Shown one piece after another: positions 41,801 to 54,700 of a DNA stretch of 64,000 bases. Numbering within the stretch: position 1 is the first letter of the stretch; the number at the start of each line of letters is the position of its first letter. The position numbers and the translations under genes are program-made. The notes under the pieces are model-generated. The model had not been told where the DNA came from. It worked only from the letters and a program-made list of their open reading frames with translations, and did no database searches. Source of the stretch: Lepidonotus clava (lineage: Eukaryota > Annelida > Polychaeta > Phyllodocida > Polynoidae); the NCBI GenBank assembly GCA_936440205.1, contig OW387146.1, positions 29,636,458 through 29,700,457 on the forward strand. Direction: 5' to 3'.

Positions 41801-44800
41801 ATGTGACATGCTAACACAATACAATCAATCAATATCAGTAAGTTCTTCATCCTACCTCTTCCCAGTAGGTTCATGGGTCACTAACCAGAAGTAGTACGTA
41901 GAAATGGGAGTTTGAGGCGTGTCGTTTACATTGTATACATTCTTATTTAGGCGACGTCGCCCATACTTTTGTTTGTATTTGCACAACAATAACGCTTGGA
42001 TTGAACCCCCGCCCATCCCCCTTCAGAGTGACACGAGCATTAGAATTGTCTACTGCCTTTACGCGCTATGATATTATATGGATTTATTTTAGTACTTTTT
42101 GCGACAATTCATGGTAATAAGAGAACAATTTTGGTTTGGAACTTTTCTCGTATATTGTAATCGACATGTAAGTAGTACACTGAAATGGGAATTTATAGAT
42201 GGTTTGATTGTTGTCACGTACATATTCAGAAAACATCATGTACATACCCTACCTAGTCATCACGGCATTGCATAAATGACGTCGTGTACATAGCCGGTTA
42301 GAAAACGGCGCGCATAGTAAAAACTATCCCTTTGATACCTGTTATGTTGTTGACTCAATATCCTCCATGTTTCTCCTTGCAGAGCACGGCTATTGGTTGG
42401 ACTGGTCCACGTGGTCTGAGTGCTCGGTCACGTGTTCACGTGGGGTCAGAACGCGCATGCGCCAATGTCACAATGGTACATTTCGGGGCCTCGACTGTGA
42501 GGGGGACTTCACGGAAACAGTGGACTGCGACCCGGGCATCTGCCACAGTAAGTTCACATAGCTACGTTTTGATGCAATAACCGGCATTACAAACTACAAG
42601 TTACGTTGTATATCCTATATTTCCAGTTGTAGCAGCTGAAGCTTACACGAGATCTCATCAATTATACCATAATATGTGGAGCTGAAACGTTAAACCAGTC
42701 TCTGAAATCTGACAACCTAAACCCGACAATGATGAAACTTAAAACATGCTGGATATGAGGGTATCAAAAAAGCGCATCGCGCACCTACATTCGGCGGAAA
42801 TTGCAATCGGCAATGCTGGGGCTATTTATGATAACAATGTATGGAGGAAAACTAGTTATTTTGCTGCATAATTTTAAATATTGTTCCAATCTTCTTATTG
42901 TAAGTGAGAAAAAGGTTGGCAATGACCCTTTGCAGGCCATAGAGGGCTTCAAACTTCTGTGAATTCCCTGGGTTTCCCAGACTTCCCGGGGATTCCCTTT
43001 TTCTCCATAGGCCCCAATGCTAAAGGGCCCAAGCATATCCCGTCGTGATCTTTGCAGCGGGATGCGCAAAGGGCCGTGGATTCCCCCTAAACCTCCAGAC
43101 TCTCCTCATCCGTGTAGAATCAGTCCAGAAATTGCAACACCAACTACTTAATATGAACAGTGCTCTATAACACAGGTTCATGTCTAAACCTGAACATAAA
43201 CAACTAAGCTTCTCTCCTCTAACCCTAAGTTAACGGCAGTTGGAGTTCGTGGGAGCCGTGGACGTCTTGTACGGTGACCTGTGCAGGAGGGACCCGGACC
43301 CGGACCAGGCGGTGTGACGACCCGGCCCCCAACGGGGACGGCCTGGACTGTGAGGGGGAGGCCGAGGAGACGGCCCCCTGCCACACCCAGGACTGTCCAC
43401 GTAAGGAGAGTTAATACCTCATTTGTACAGACTTTATTGGCAAATTTTAAACGTGTGCACTTCACTGATACTTCGAAGGCTAAAGCCTCTATTCTACATA
43501 CCGATTTGATGCTGCTTTTTCTTTTAATAGTTTTTTTATTTGGATTTATCCAGCTCGGTGATAAGTCTTTTGCCCCCCAGACCTTTGCCCCCCGAACCTT
43601 TGCCCCCCAGACTTTTGCCCCCTGGACTTTTGCCCCCTAGCCATTTGCCCCCCAGATCTTTTGCCCCCCGGGCTTTTGCCCCCCGGACCTTTGCCCCCTG
43701 GACTTTTGCCCCCTGGACTTTTGCCCCCTGCAAATCAAATTCTTTGATTATTTATAAACAATCAATTTTTGATTTGATTTATTTTCATATTCATCAAATA
43801 CAATATTAAGACCAATATTTCCCACATAAAAATTTATACATTGGTTGGGAGCAATGTAATATTGCCCCCAAACCCTTAGATTTTACATGTTGATACATGC
43901 CTTTTTAGGGTTCAGTGACATGTGATAATGGATTTTCTTGAATTAAAAATGGCAACATGAATGTTTCTTAAGTTCAACACAGCAACATGGATGACTCTTA
44001 TATTTCAAGGGCCCCTGTAATAAGAATTATATTTATGTATTGGGGGGCAAAAGTCCTAGGGGGCAAAAGTCCTAGGGGGCAAAAGTCCTCGGGGGCAAAA
44101 GCCCAGGGGGCAAAAAACCCGGGGGGCAAATGGCTAGAGGGCAAAAGTCCGGGGGCAAAAGTCCGGGGGGCAAAGGTCCGGGGGGCAGAGGTCCGGGGGG
44201 CAAAAGACCTAGAACCATCAAGCTCGGCACAGCCGATCTTCCGCCTGCTCCCACTGCTGATTAGTGTTTGTTTCATCTTCTCTTAGAATAGACCTATGGC
44301 AAGAAACCACACTTCCTCAGTATTATTCAATGAAAATTTGTAAAACCTTTATGCTAAAATCTTTGATAATGTTTATATATAACCTAAATTGTCACTACAT
44401 ATTTTGTTTAATCAGCAGCAAAATCGGCATGAATAATTATTGTAGCCTTATGAGTGAACGCCTGCTTCCGTACATGTAGACCTATGGGATTATTTAAATC
44501 AATATGATTATGACAATTTGCAGAAATACTAACGTTATATATGGATTTGCCGCCACCACACTATATTGTACACACCATATAGTAAAATGTGAAAAGGTGT
44601 CTCTACAGACTTTCCATGTGTGACGTGAGGTGGAACATGCGGTGATAATGCTTCAAGTCTGCATATAAAAATAAAGGGATCACCTCAGTAGTCAATGTGT
44701 TGATAGAAGATAATCCCCTGTCGTCTGCCTTATGTCGGTCGTTGTTTATGGAGCAATTAACAAGAAAATTGGAAATAGAAAGAAGAAAAGAAAAAGGGGC

Positions 44801-47800
44801 GTTTGGGGCAACAGCCCCTGATTTCTAACCAATATTTACAGCAAATATTCAACAAAACCCAAAAATCAATTCAATATTCTTGCCTCAAAAGTATTTTTGT
44901 AGTTCTTGTTTACACTTTGACCGACACTCCCATCCGAGCCTAATCCCTGAGTATTGAGGTTGATTAGTAGATGGTAGCCATAATAAATAAAAATGTAGTC
45001 TTTAACTGTACATAAGGAAACACATGTGACGTGTTCTTGTCCTGCCCGTAGCCGTAGACGGGGCGTGGAGCGTGTGGTCGCCGTGGGAGGAGTGCACGGC
45101 AACCTGTGGGTCCAGGGGGGTGAGGACCAGGGCCCGGCACTGTACCGACCCCCGGCCCCTGCGCGGGGGGCTCCCCTGCCCCGGGAACGACTACGTACGG
45201 GCAGAGGTCTGCAACCGTGTACCCTGCGTACCAGGTGAATGTACAGTGTGATCAGTGTCATTATTATGACATTGGTCATCATTATTCCAATATTTAATAA
45301 TAAATATGTGTATGTTTCAACAACATAACGTGTATAATCAATCATCACTTAACATCTGAAAAATTATGTAATTCGAGTGAATGTTCTAAAAAAAAATCAT
45401 GATACTTCAGGGGATACAAATTTTTTTAGTTCTTAGTGTACTTCGATGTATCTCTATAGATCTAGATGATAGTAATTCTTCATTATTTGATATAAAAAGG
45501 GCATATATTAATTAATGTATATTACATATTAGATTATCTTGTACGTGTTTGTATAATAATCATGATGGATGCTTGGACTCGTGTTGTCTTAACAACATAG
45601 CCAATTTATATATGTAGTTCATACAATTATCAAAATAGTATATAGGGGAATATAGCATTCAGAGTGACAGTCAGATTATCCTAATGTGAAGCGTTGTATC
45701 ACAACTGGGTACAAATTATAGTTACTTTATCATCATGACATATAACCACGAGAATTCTGAACCCTCCAATGCCACTGGCTGTGAGCAGGGCACACTGTTA
45801 CCAACATCCCAGGAAAAAACGTACTTCTCTTTGCAAGTAAATATAAGTAGCAGGAATATAAACCTAGCCATTTTAGATGTTTATTTTCTTGGTTCTCAGA
45901 CGCTGTGGACGTTGACGGTTCGTGGGGGCCGTGGGGGGAGTGGTGCCTCTGCCCAGTGTCCTGTGGGGGAGGGTACAGACGGCGGACCCGGACGTGCGAC
46001 AACCCCCCACCTAAAGGGGCGGGCACGGCGTGTAACCTCACCGTGCCCGTGTCCCACAGGTACCCCATCAGGGGCGCAGAGATCATGGAGTGTAACACTG
46101 ACCACTGCCCAGGTAAGTCCATTTATATACTTTTACATGAACCTGAATTTCAGCGATACACTTTAATTTGACATACAGTAATTTTCCCTTTTTGGTCATT
46201 TGGGTGTTAAGGCTAGGAGGCTACGATTAGGAGCTGTTTTATGACATATTGATCAGCATCAATAGATATACTTTAGAGGGAAAAACACGATTGAAGTTGA
46301 ATTTTTAACTTTTATGAACCCTTTTTGGTGATCACCATGTGTACGTCATATGGCTACTAAATAACCATGCTGTTGATCATTAATCTATGAGTTAGTTTCT
46401 ATAAAATAAGCTATAAATATTATAGAATTGTGAATGATTATGATTCTAAATTGATCGCGAATATGGTATCCAGCCCATATGGGCAATTTTGACGTCATCT
46501 GCATGCACAACGTCCACTCCCAAGAGTTATCATAACTCAGTGCTATCCCTGTGCCTCCTCCAGTGGACGGTAACTGGGGTGTCTGGCAGGAGTGGGGGTC
46601 CTGCAGCAGGACCTGTGGCGACTCCTGGAGCACCAGGAGCAAGTTCTGTGACAGTCCACCCCCGTCTAGGGGCGGCCTGCCCTGCAAGTGCAGCCGGTTC
46701 AGCAACAAAACGGTGGGTACCAACGTGATTCTGTCTCCTAGCTGGATGAGTAGTCGGAGTGATCAAGATGTATTAAGGCGCTAAGTCACAAAAGTTTGTG
46801 ACTTAGTGCCATTTTGTGACTTTAATAGTGCCACCTTCAAGACCCTAACTTTCAAAAAAGTCCCTAACTTGTACACACACTAAATCACATATATTTTGTG
46901 ACTTAGGTACACCTCTGAATGGGGTGGTCATCAGGGGTATGAGGGGTTCAGCAGGGGTCAGAGGGGATCAGAAGGGGTATGAGGGGGTGCACAGAGAAAG
47001 GAGGGGTGGACCAGGGGTGGTAGGAAGTTGGCAGGGTTATTAGGAAGACTTGGGGGTCAGCAAATGTATGAGGGGGTCATGAGGGGGTCATGAGGGGGTC
47101 ATGGGGGTATAAAGGAGTGATGGGGGTAAGAGGAGTTCATGAGGGGTATGAGTGGAACTTGAGAGGAATTAGGGGATTATGAGGGGTATTAGGGGATCAG
47201 CAGGGGTATGAGTGGTGTGAGGGGTTTAGGAGAAAATGAGGGGTATAAAGGGTTCAAGACGGTTATTGAGGGATAAGCAGGGATATGAAGGGTTAGGCAG
47301 GGGTGCTAGAAAGTTGGCCAGGGCCCCTTCCACATCCCCACCTCTTCATACTTCTCCACACACCACCCTGCCTAGACGTCCCTCCCCACCCCATGCAGCC
47401 CCTCAACAGCCCCTCAACAGCCCCTCCCCACCCCTCCACAGCCCCTTCATAAAAATAGTGACAGTTTATGCACCCACCCGGCTGATCCACACCCCTCTCT
47501 ACCCTTTTGTGACTTAGGGCCTTTGTCAGTTAGGGCTTTGCTACTTAGTGCCTTAAGTCACAAAATGTTGCCTCTTGCCACTTAGGGCCTTTTTGTGACT
47601 TAGTGCCTTAACAGTGTGTTTGGGTTAGAAAGTCAAGGGAAGACTAAACTATACCATGATACCTTGCACATAATCCCCGCAACCTAACAGCAACAGCAGC
47701 CTCCAAAAGATAATGGAGCCCTGGTGCAGGGTAAGCCATCTAAAGGTAGGATGTACAGCGGTAAGACAGGTGGGATTAACGCCAAGGTATTACTTATCAG

Positions 47801-50800
47801 GTTTGAGGTCGTACTCTGGCAGGTTGGTGATAATGTTCTGCTATATATGCATACAGCTAATTGAAAGATAGGAAACAGTTAAGATTATGTCAACCTCATA
47901 TTATATCATGAGAAATGAACAATTAGTTTAATCTCTATTGTTTTCTACAGATACAGATAAGGCGGTGCCATGTTGCCCCCTGCCCTGAGGGAAGTGAAGA
48001 CCCATCGCACTTCGCCCCAGGCTTTAACCCATCAGGTGGGTCTGTCCTCTCTACCTGACTGTCTGTCCTCTGTATGTATCTGTCTGTCATCATAAAATGG
48101 CTGTAGGCGTAGTCTATTATTTCAGATAGAAATGTTAAAGCACACTGTATTGACTCAGCAGATACATCACTGCATCATTTAGTTCAGCAAATCAGCATTT
48201 TTTATCAGTCCCCCTTGCTCCCTATGAGTAATACAGGGCTTGAAATGTCATGTGGTTCAAGACCTTAAAGCTATGTTATAGACATCATATATAATAAAAT
48301 AATTATATCTATTTAGAAAAAATATTTGTGATATTTTCCATATTGGTGATGTGAACAGGCAGGGTTGTATACCGATTTGGGGATAGAGGGCCTGCAGGAC
48401 TTTTAAGCCCTTAGCCCTTTAAGCTCTTAGGCCCTCGATTCCTAGGAGATCCCTAGTGGCTGGAAAAAGACCTATCTATTCCCTAAGTGTTTACCTGTTC
48501 ATGTGTCTGTCTTTTAGTTTCTCTCCTGGCATTTGTTATCATTTTATAAGTCCATTGGCCAAGGGTTATCAAGATATTATGGGTAGTGTTTGGTCAATGT
48601 GCAGAAAGAAGCAAAACAAGGTCCAGATGAGACTGTTCTGACAAATTTATGTGTGTTTAGATAATTGCATGCACACTAGGTAAATATATACTGACCCTGA
48701 CTTAATTGGACTAACCACTGCAGCTGTATACTTGTTTTTCAATCATATTACATCAAACGATCTTCCTTATTTTCCGATCACCTTGATATCATCATACCAC
48801 AAATCATTTTCTACCAGACATATGGGAGAACATTTTGATCGCAAGAAGATGCTGATAGACACTTTTTAATATAAAATACAAATTTTCTTTCAGCGCCGTC
48901 GTGTAGATTTGAGCGGGTGTCGGATGGCACCTTCTGGCCCCATACCAACGTGGGTCAGACCGTCCGCACGACGTGCCCGAGGAACACCATAGGTCTGTGG
49001 AGTGGGATTTATCTTAATTAACTCTGTATCAAAATTGAAAATTAAAACAATTTCAAATGTTTTCATGTTTAGTCCTGTTACTAAAAATGCTGCTAATAAA
49101 AATATTTCACTTAGTTTCGATTGAACGTTGTTTTCCATAGGAGGAATTTTTTTAAAAAGCTGTCAACTCTGTTCTTAATGTCCTAACCTTGACACGGCTA
49201 GAAGTCGTAGATTTGAAGGTTAGTCAAACTCATCAACTTACTTGAGTAGCACTATTTCCTGATCACCTAAGCTGTGGATACTGGGGGTTGCATGATACTT
49301 TTACCCAGCCTCATTGCTTAACCTATGGCCTGTTAAAGCATTTATGTAACAGATTCCTCCTAAGAGTATTCAGGATTTAAATAGGGGATAGGGTACCGCA
49401 GTTGTATAGGTTCTATATGAAATTCAAAGAATCCTTGTAGACGCCACGGTTTTCTACTTGGTTGATTAAATTCCCAAGCAGTTCTTTAGATAATCAGATA
49501 CCGATTACAAGGAATTATCCAAAGCGTATTATACATTAGATACATTTTGTCCTTCCCAAAGGCAACATGACGCGGACGTGTATCGGGACCAACACCTGGG
49601 GAGACGAGGACAAGTCTCTGTGTACGTCGGCCAGCTTCACCGACTTTAACCAACTGGTGAGTGAGTGAGTGAGTGAGTGAGTGAGTGAGTGAGTGAGTGA
49701 GTGAGTGAGTGAGTGAGTGAGTGAGTGAGTGAGTGAGTGAGTGAGTGAGTGAGTGAGTGAGTGAGTGAGTGAGTGAGTGAGTGAGTGAGTGAGTGAGTGA
49801 GTGAGTGAGTGAGTGAGTGAGTGAGTGAGTGAGTGAGTGAGTGAGTGAGTGAGTGAGTGAGTGAGTGAGTGAGTGAGTGAGTGAGTGAGTGAGTGAGTGA
49901 GTGAGTGAGTGAGTGAGTGAGTGAGTGAGTGAGTGAGTGAGTGAGTGAGTGAGTGAGTGAGTGAGTGAGTGAGTGAGTGAGTGAGTGAGTGAGTGAGTGA
50001 GTGAGTGAGTGAGTGAGTGAGTGAGTGAGTGAGTGAGTGAGTGAGTGAGTGAGTGAGTGAGTGAGTGAGTGAGTGAGTGAGTGAGTGATGGATGCTTCAT
50101 GCTATATGTGAGGCTAGTAGTATCAATTAATGATGAATTTAGGTACCCAAACATCAGGTTATATCGACAACTAGTGTTGATGGACTGTAAATTACATGCA
50201 AGTTCTCAGGTCATTCAATACAGTCCAGAAACAATTTTCATGCTTTTTTGGCTTATGTATCTTTTCTTTTCAAATTATGATTCTAGGATGTGGCAGCCCT
50301 ACAAGAGGACCTTCCCTTACTAGAGTACATCACGAGTCAGTTTGTCAATGAGTGTATAGCTGAGAACCTACAGGTCTCCTCTGACCTGGAGATGTGCTGT
50401 GAGGTAAGTATACATCACCAGTCAGTTTGTCAACGAGTGTATATAGCTGAAAATGTGCAGGTCTCCTCTGACCTGGAGATGTGCTGTGAGGTAAGTACAT
50501 CACGAGTCAGTTTGTCAATGAGTGTATAGCTGAGAACCTACAGGTCTCCTCCGACCTGGAGATGTGCTGTGAGGTAAGTACATCATCAGTCAGTTTGGAA
50601 ATGAGTTTATAGCTGAAAACCTACAGGTCTCATCTTATTGCAATTTGCAACTTCATAGAAAGGATTTTTATCACATATATCTTATAGTAATTTTGATATA
50701 TCTTTTAGACTAATCTTTTACAGTAAAAATATGCTATAGTCTGATTTCGTTTTTTCATGTCAGCTCTTTTCTACTCTAAATAGTGCCTAGGGGCCTTGTA

Positions 50801-51675
50801 TGTACATGCATCAGGGGGTAGGGGGGTGGGTCTGAAATTTTTGAAAATGTGCGTACGTACTAAATGGAAGGCCCCCTTCTAAATTTATTGAGTTCGTAAC
50901 TGACTCTTTCAAAGTACAATACATGAATACTGTATGTTTGTGATAACGCGACATTATTGCTGCATATATGTTATAATTATGTGAACTATGAACATGACTG
51001 ATAATAAACAATGGTGTTTTTGTTTCTCCCAGAGGTTCATCCTCCTGGTAGCTGTCGTCCCTTATAACAGACTGATAACGGAGGCCCAGAGGCAGGGCTT
51101 TTACAGAGTAAGTACTCACGTTGATGTTTGACCACATTCCGGTAAAGGCTGGTGTCCACTTCCCTGACAAATGCTACGGTCAGTAGAGATTAGTCAGTAA
51201 CCCCCCTCAATCATATATGGGTGGCTGGTTTAAAAATATTGTCTTCATGTGATATGCTACATATAGACAAGAGATACACATATTTTTTAATCATTTTAAT
51301 CATTGAGATCTAGCTTTTAGTGAAATCCTGAAAGCCCATAGCTGAAATGCACTTAGAAAAAGGAGACGTCGGCTAGCTGGCGCCACCCTTATTGGCCTTA
51401 TAGGCTGCGGTTTGGATGAATTTTCGACCAATTGCCCAAAATGAATCGCATTCGTCAAGTATGGAAATTTATTATGTTTAGGGAAAAATGACTTGATACG
51501 CGTAATCACTGCATAACACATACTTAATAATGCATTCTTTGTTGACAGGAAATCTTTGGAGGGGGGAATGAACTTTTAGATCCTCGAAATCAACCATTAT
51601 TTCATGAAATAGTATCGGTAAGTTATTACTTTTACTCATCTATATCGCTTATGATTTTATTATTAAAGAATGAAT

Positions 51676-51713
<38 letters not shown>

Positions 51714-54700
51714 TTGTTGTTAGGGACTTTATATTCCATTCAATTTGATTACAGACGGAAATCTACGGGGAGACGAGTATAGTGACGACAGTTGGCAGTG
51801 CCTTCGAGGACTTGGCTCAGCAAATTGGGCTGTACCAGTTAGAGAACGACCTCCCAGCCTACCACAATACTCTCAGCAACGTGGGTAAGTGACGTCACTG
51901 GGACTTTAACGTTACACAGCGGTCTAGGACGTCACTCGGTGATCTATGACGTCACTCAGCAAGATGTTATTTAGTGATGTATGACGTCACTCACTGGTCT
52001 ATGACGTCATTTTGTGATACATGGAATGACAAAATATTAAAAGACAATAAAAAAACGTGAAAAGATTCACGATACTTATCCCCAATTTTATAGATTTCTA
52101 ATTCTTTTTTCAAACAAAGTTCAGTTGTAGAGTTTATAAGTTGACTGCAAGCCCTACTATTCACATGTTATTTTTTTGTTACCTTCATTGAATAAATTAG
52201 AGAGGTGATGTTTAAAGATAATATTAGAAATGTACAGTATAATTCTATTTACACTGCAGTATAAAACGGCATTACACTAAGCCAAAGCGTTGATCAAGTA
52301 AAACCGATTGACTGAAAAAAGCCACTTGACAAGGCTACAACTAGATCTAGGATTTGTGTTTTACCAGATATAGATGAATGAAACATTCTCAACAAGTTTG
52401 GTAAAACTTTAATGGCTTTATGTTTTCTAGGAACGCTTATATAGCGCCGATTTTTCTCATGACCTCCTATACTTCCTGTCATATCTATCATGAGATTTGT
52501 TAATGATGATTGCCATTCATTTTTTTCATACAAACCAAAGGCAAAAAGTGTATGATTCCCTGCGGATTTTCAGTGTCATGATTCCTGTTCCAGACCTTAA
52601 CATAGAACCAATTGAGTGTTCCCCGCGAGCATACACCTTTTCCGCTGGTACCTCCAGTTCTGACACCAAAATCACTGCACCGCCGGGAACATTCCGCTGT
52701 GACCTCAGCCATGACCCCTCGCCAAGCCCTGACCCCTCACTGACCTCAGGGTCAAGGTCAGATCCAGAGAGGTCAACGGTGGGGTCAGGTGGACAGCAGC
52801 TCTCTACAGCCTCTTCTCCTACGGCCACCAATAGTCAGGATTATACTACAGGTAACCGTTAATGGCTACATTGAAATGAATTGTTTTATTGTTAAAAGCA
52901 ATGTAAAAATCACACAATTACCAAACTATCACTGAAAACACAGAGTTGTCAAAATGGTGCCAAAAACGACAACCCAATGTTGTCTGTGTTTTTAATACAA
53001 AAAATCTTATTTATGAATAATTTCATGTTGTAGATATCATAGTCCATAATAATGGCTTCCTATTATCTTATTACAATTTATTAGGTATGGCCATTACACA
53101 TAGGAGGCCTATGAGTTGCATGTTTTTGACACCATTCACTTACAATACTTTATCATAGACAGAGGCCATGACAACCTTGGGCTGTCGTTTTAGGCACCAT
53201 TCACTTACAACCCTACGGTCGTCAGGCAGCACTTTTGACTCTCATTTTGTTCTGTAACAACCCTATGACAACCAGATTCTCAGTTTTTGCTTCTCTGACA
53301 ACCTTTTTGGCCAAAGTAGTCGGGAGAAAATGACAACCTTTGGGCTGTCATCCAGCCTCAAAATTCACAATGACAACCCTCTGACCACCCCCAAATTGTC
53401 GAAGGATTGTCACAAGGTTGTCACACAGCATCAATGGCCTGAAATGAGCCCTGCTCTGCCCCCACAAGTCACCTATGACAACCCAAAAGTCACCTATGAC
53501 AACCCTCTGACAACTTTTAAGTGGCTCTCTGACGACTTCGTGTTTTCAGTGTACCTTCTTGCAATAGCAATAACATTGATCTTATACACCTAACTATACT
53601 TACTGGATTACGTATCTTTTTTACTGCCTTTTTGCTAAACAAAATATATGACCTAGTGGCATAACCATCCTTATTCCTCAATGACTTATACATGGAAATT
53701 GGAATTAGGTCCAACTGGTTAACATAAAATATTAACCTTGTCCGTGAACCTGCACTGGCTGCTACTCAACCTACCTTTCGAGATCTTAGGTAACTGACTC
53801 GCCCAACTTCATATCCATCAACTATGAAAAAAAAAAAAAATCAAATGTAAGGCTCTATAGTGCAGCGATACCATATTGAAAAAGATTTAGAACTCTACAT
53901 TTTGCGTATTTCCCCAGCCGCGATGACCCCGGAGCGGGCCGGTCCGACGGCCGACCCCCCGGCCGGGAGGAGGCGGCGGCGGCAGGCGGGAGGGGGTCCT
54001 GACCCCTCGTACCACGTGCTGACCCTCTCCCACCACACCCTGCACCAGTTCCTGCCCAGCGCCTCCCGAGGACCTCACGTCACGCCCCAGCCCTACAGGG
54101 ACCCCAAGACAGGGTAGGTGGGCCAGGGGGGTTTGACAGGCGTTTTACTAAGAGTAATACTATTGTCTGTATATTCTACTATCCGGTATTGACTTGGAAT
54201 ACCGTGTGATGACGCAATTAAACTGCCGCAAACTTGCGTGTGGTAGGGTGCCGCAAGGTGGAATAATTAATAGGAAATACTTTGGTGTTTGCCTGCGGTA
54301 GGTCCTACCACAAATGAGTTTGTATAGGTTTTTTATTGATCGCTTGCGGTCAGGGATGCCAACATGTTGGTATCAACATTGCAAATGACTTGTGGTGCCT
54401 AAAAAAGGGGACTGCAAATGCTACCTAATGTAAAGTGGAATAAAACATTTTAGTAATGTTTTTCATTTTATACAAGGCCCTTCGCATGGGCGAATCCGGT
54501 AGGTGGGGGGTCCAATGGCCCGTTACATAATGCCGCGATTAAACAAATAAAAAAGAACCCCCATTTTATTGAGATAGTCTGTTACATCAGACACAGCCTA
54601 TTATGTAAGAGCTAAGTAGGTCAGGGACGGACTACTATAGAGATTGCTAAGATAAGATGTCTCATAGAGAACCATACCCCTAACATTATTTAACTGTGTG

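Noticed and set aside
40569-41900. Repeated GGGCCACTCTGCTATCCA words in intron 12 as a possible LTR pair.
   Set aside because: The copies are short and degenerate, and no paired ends or target duplication could be identified.
49486-50154. 222-residue minus-strand open frame made of THSL repeats.
   Set aside because: It is only the translation of the GTGA microsatellite.
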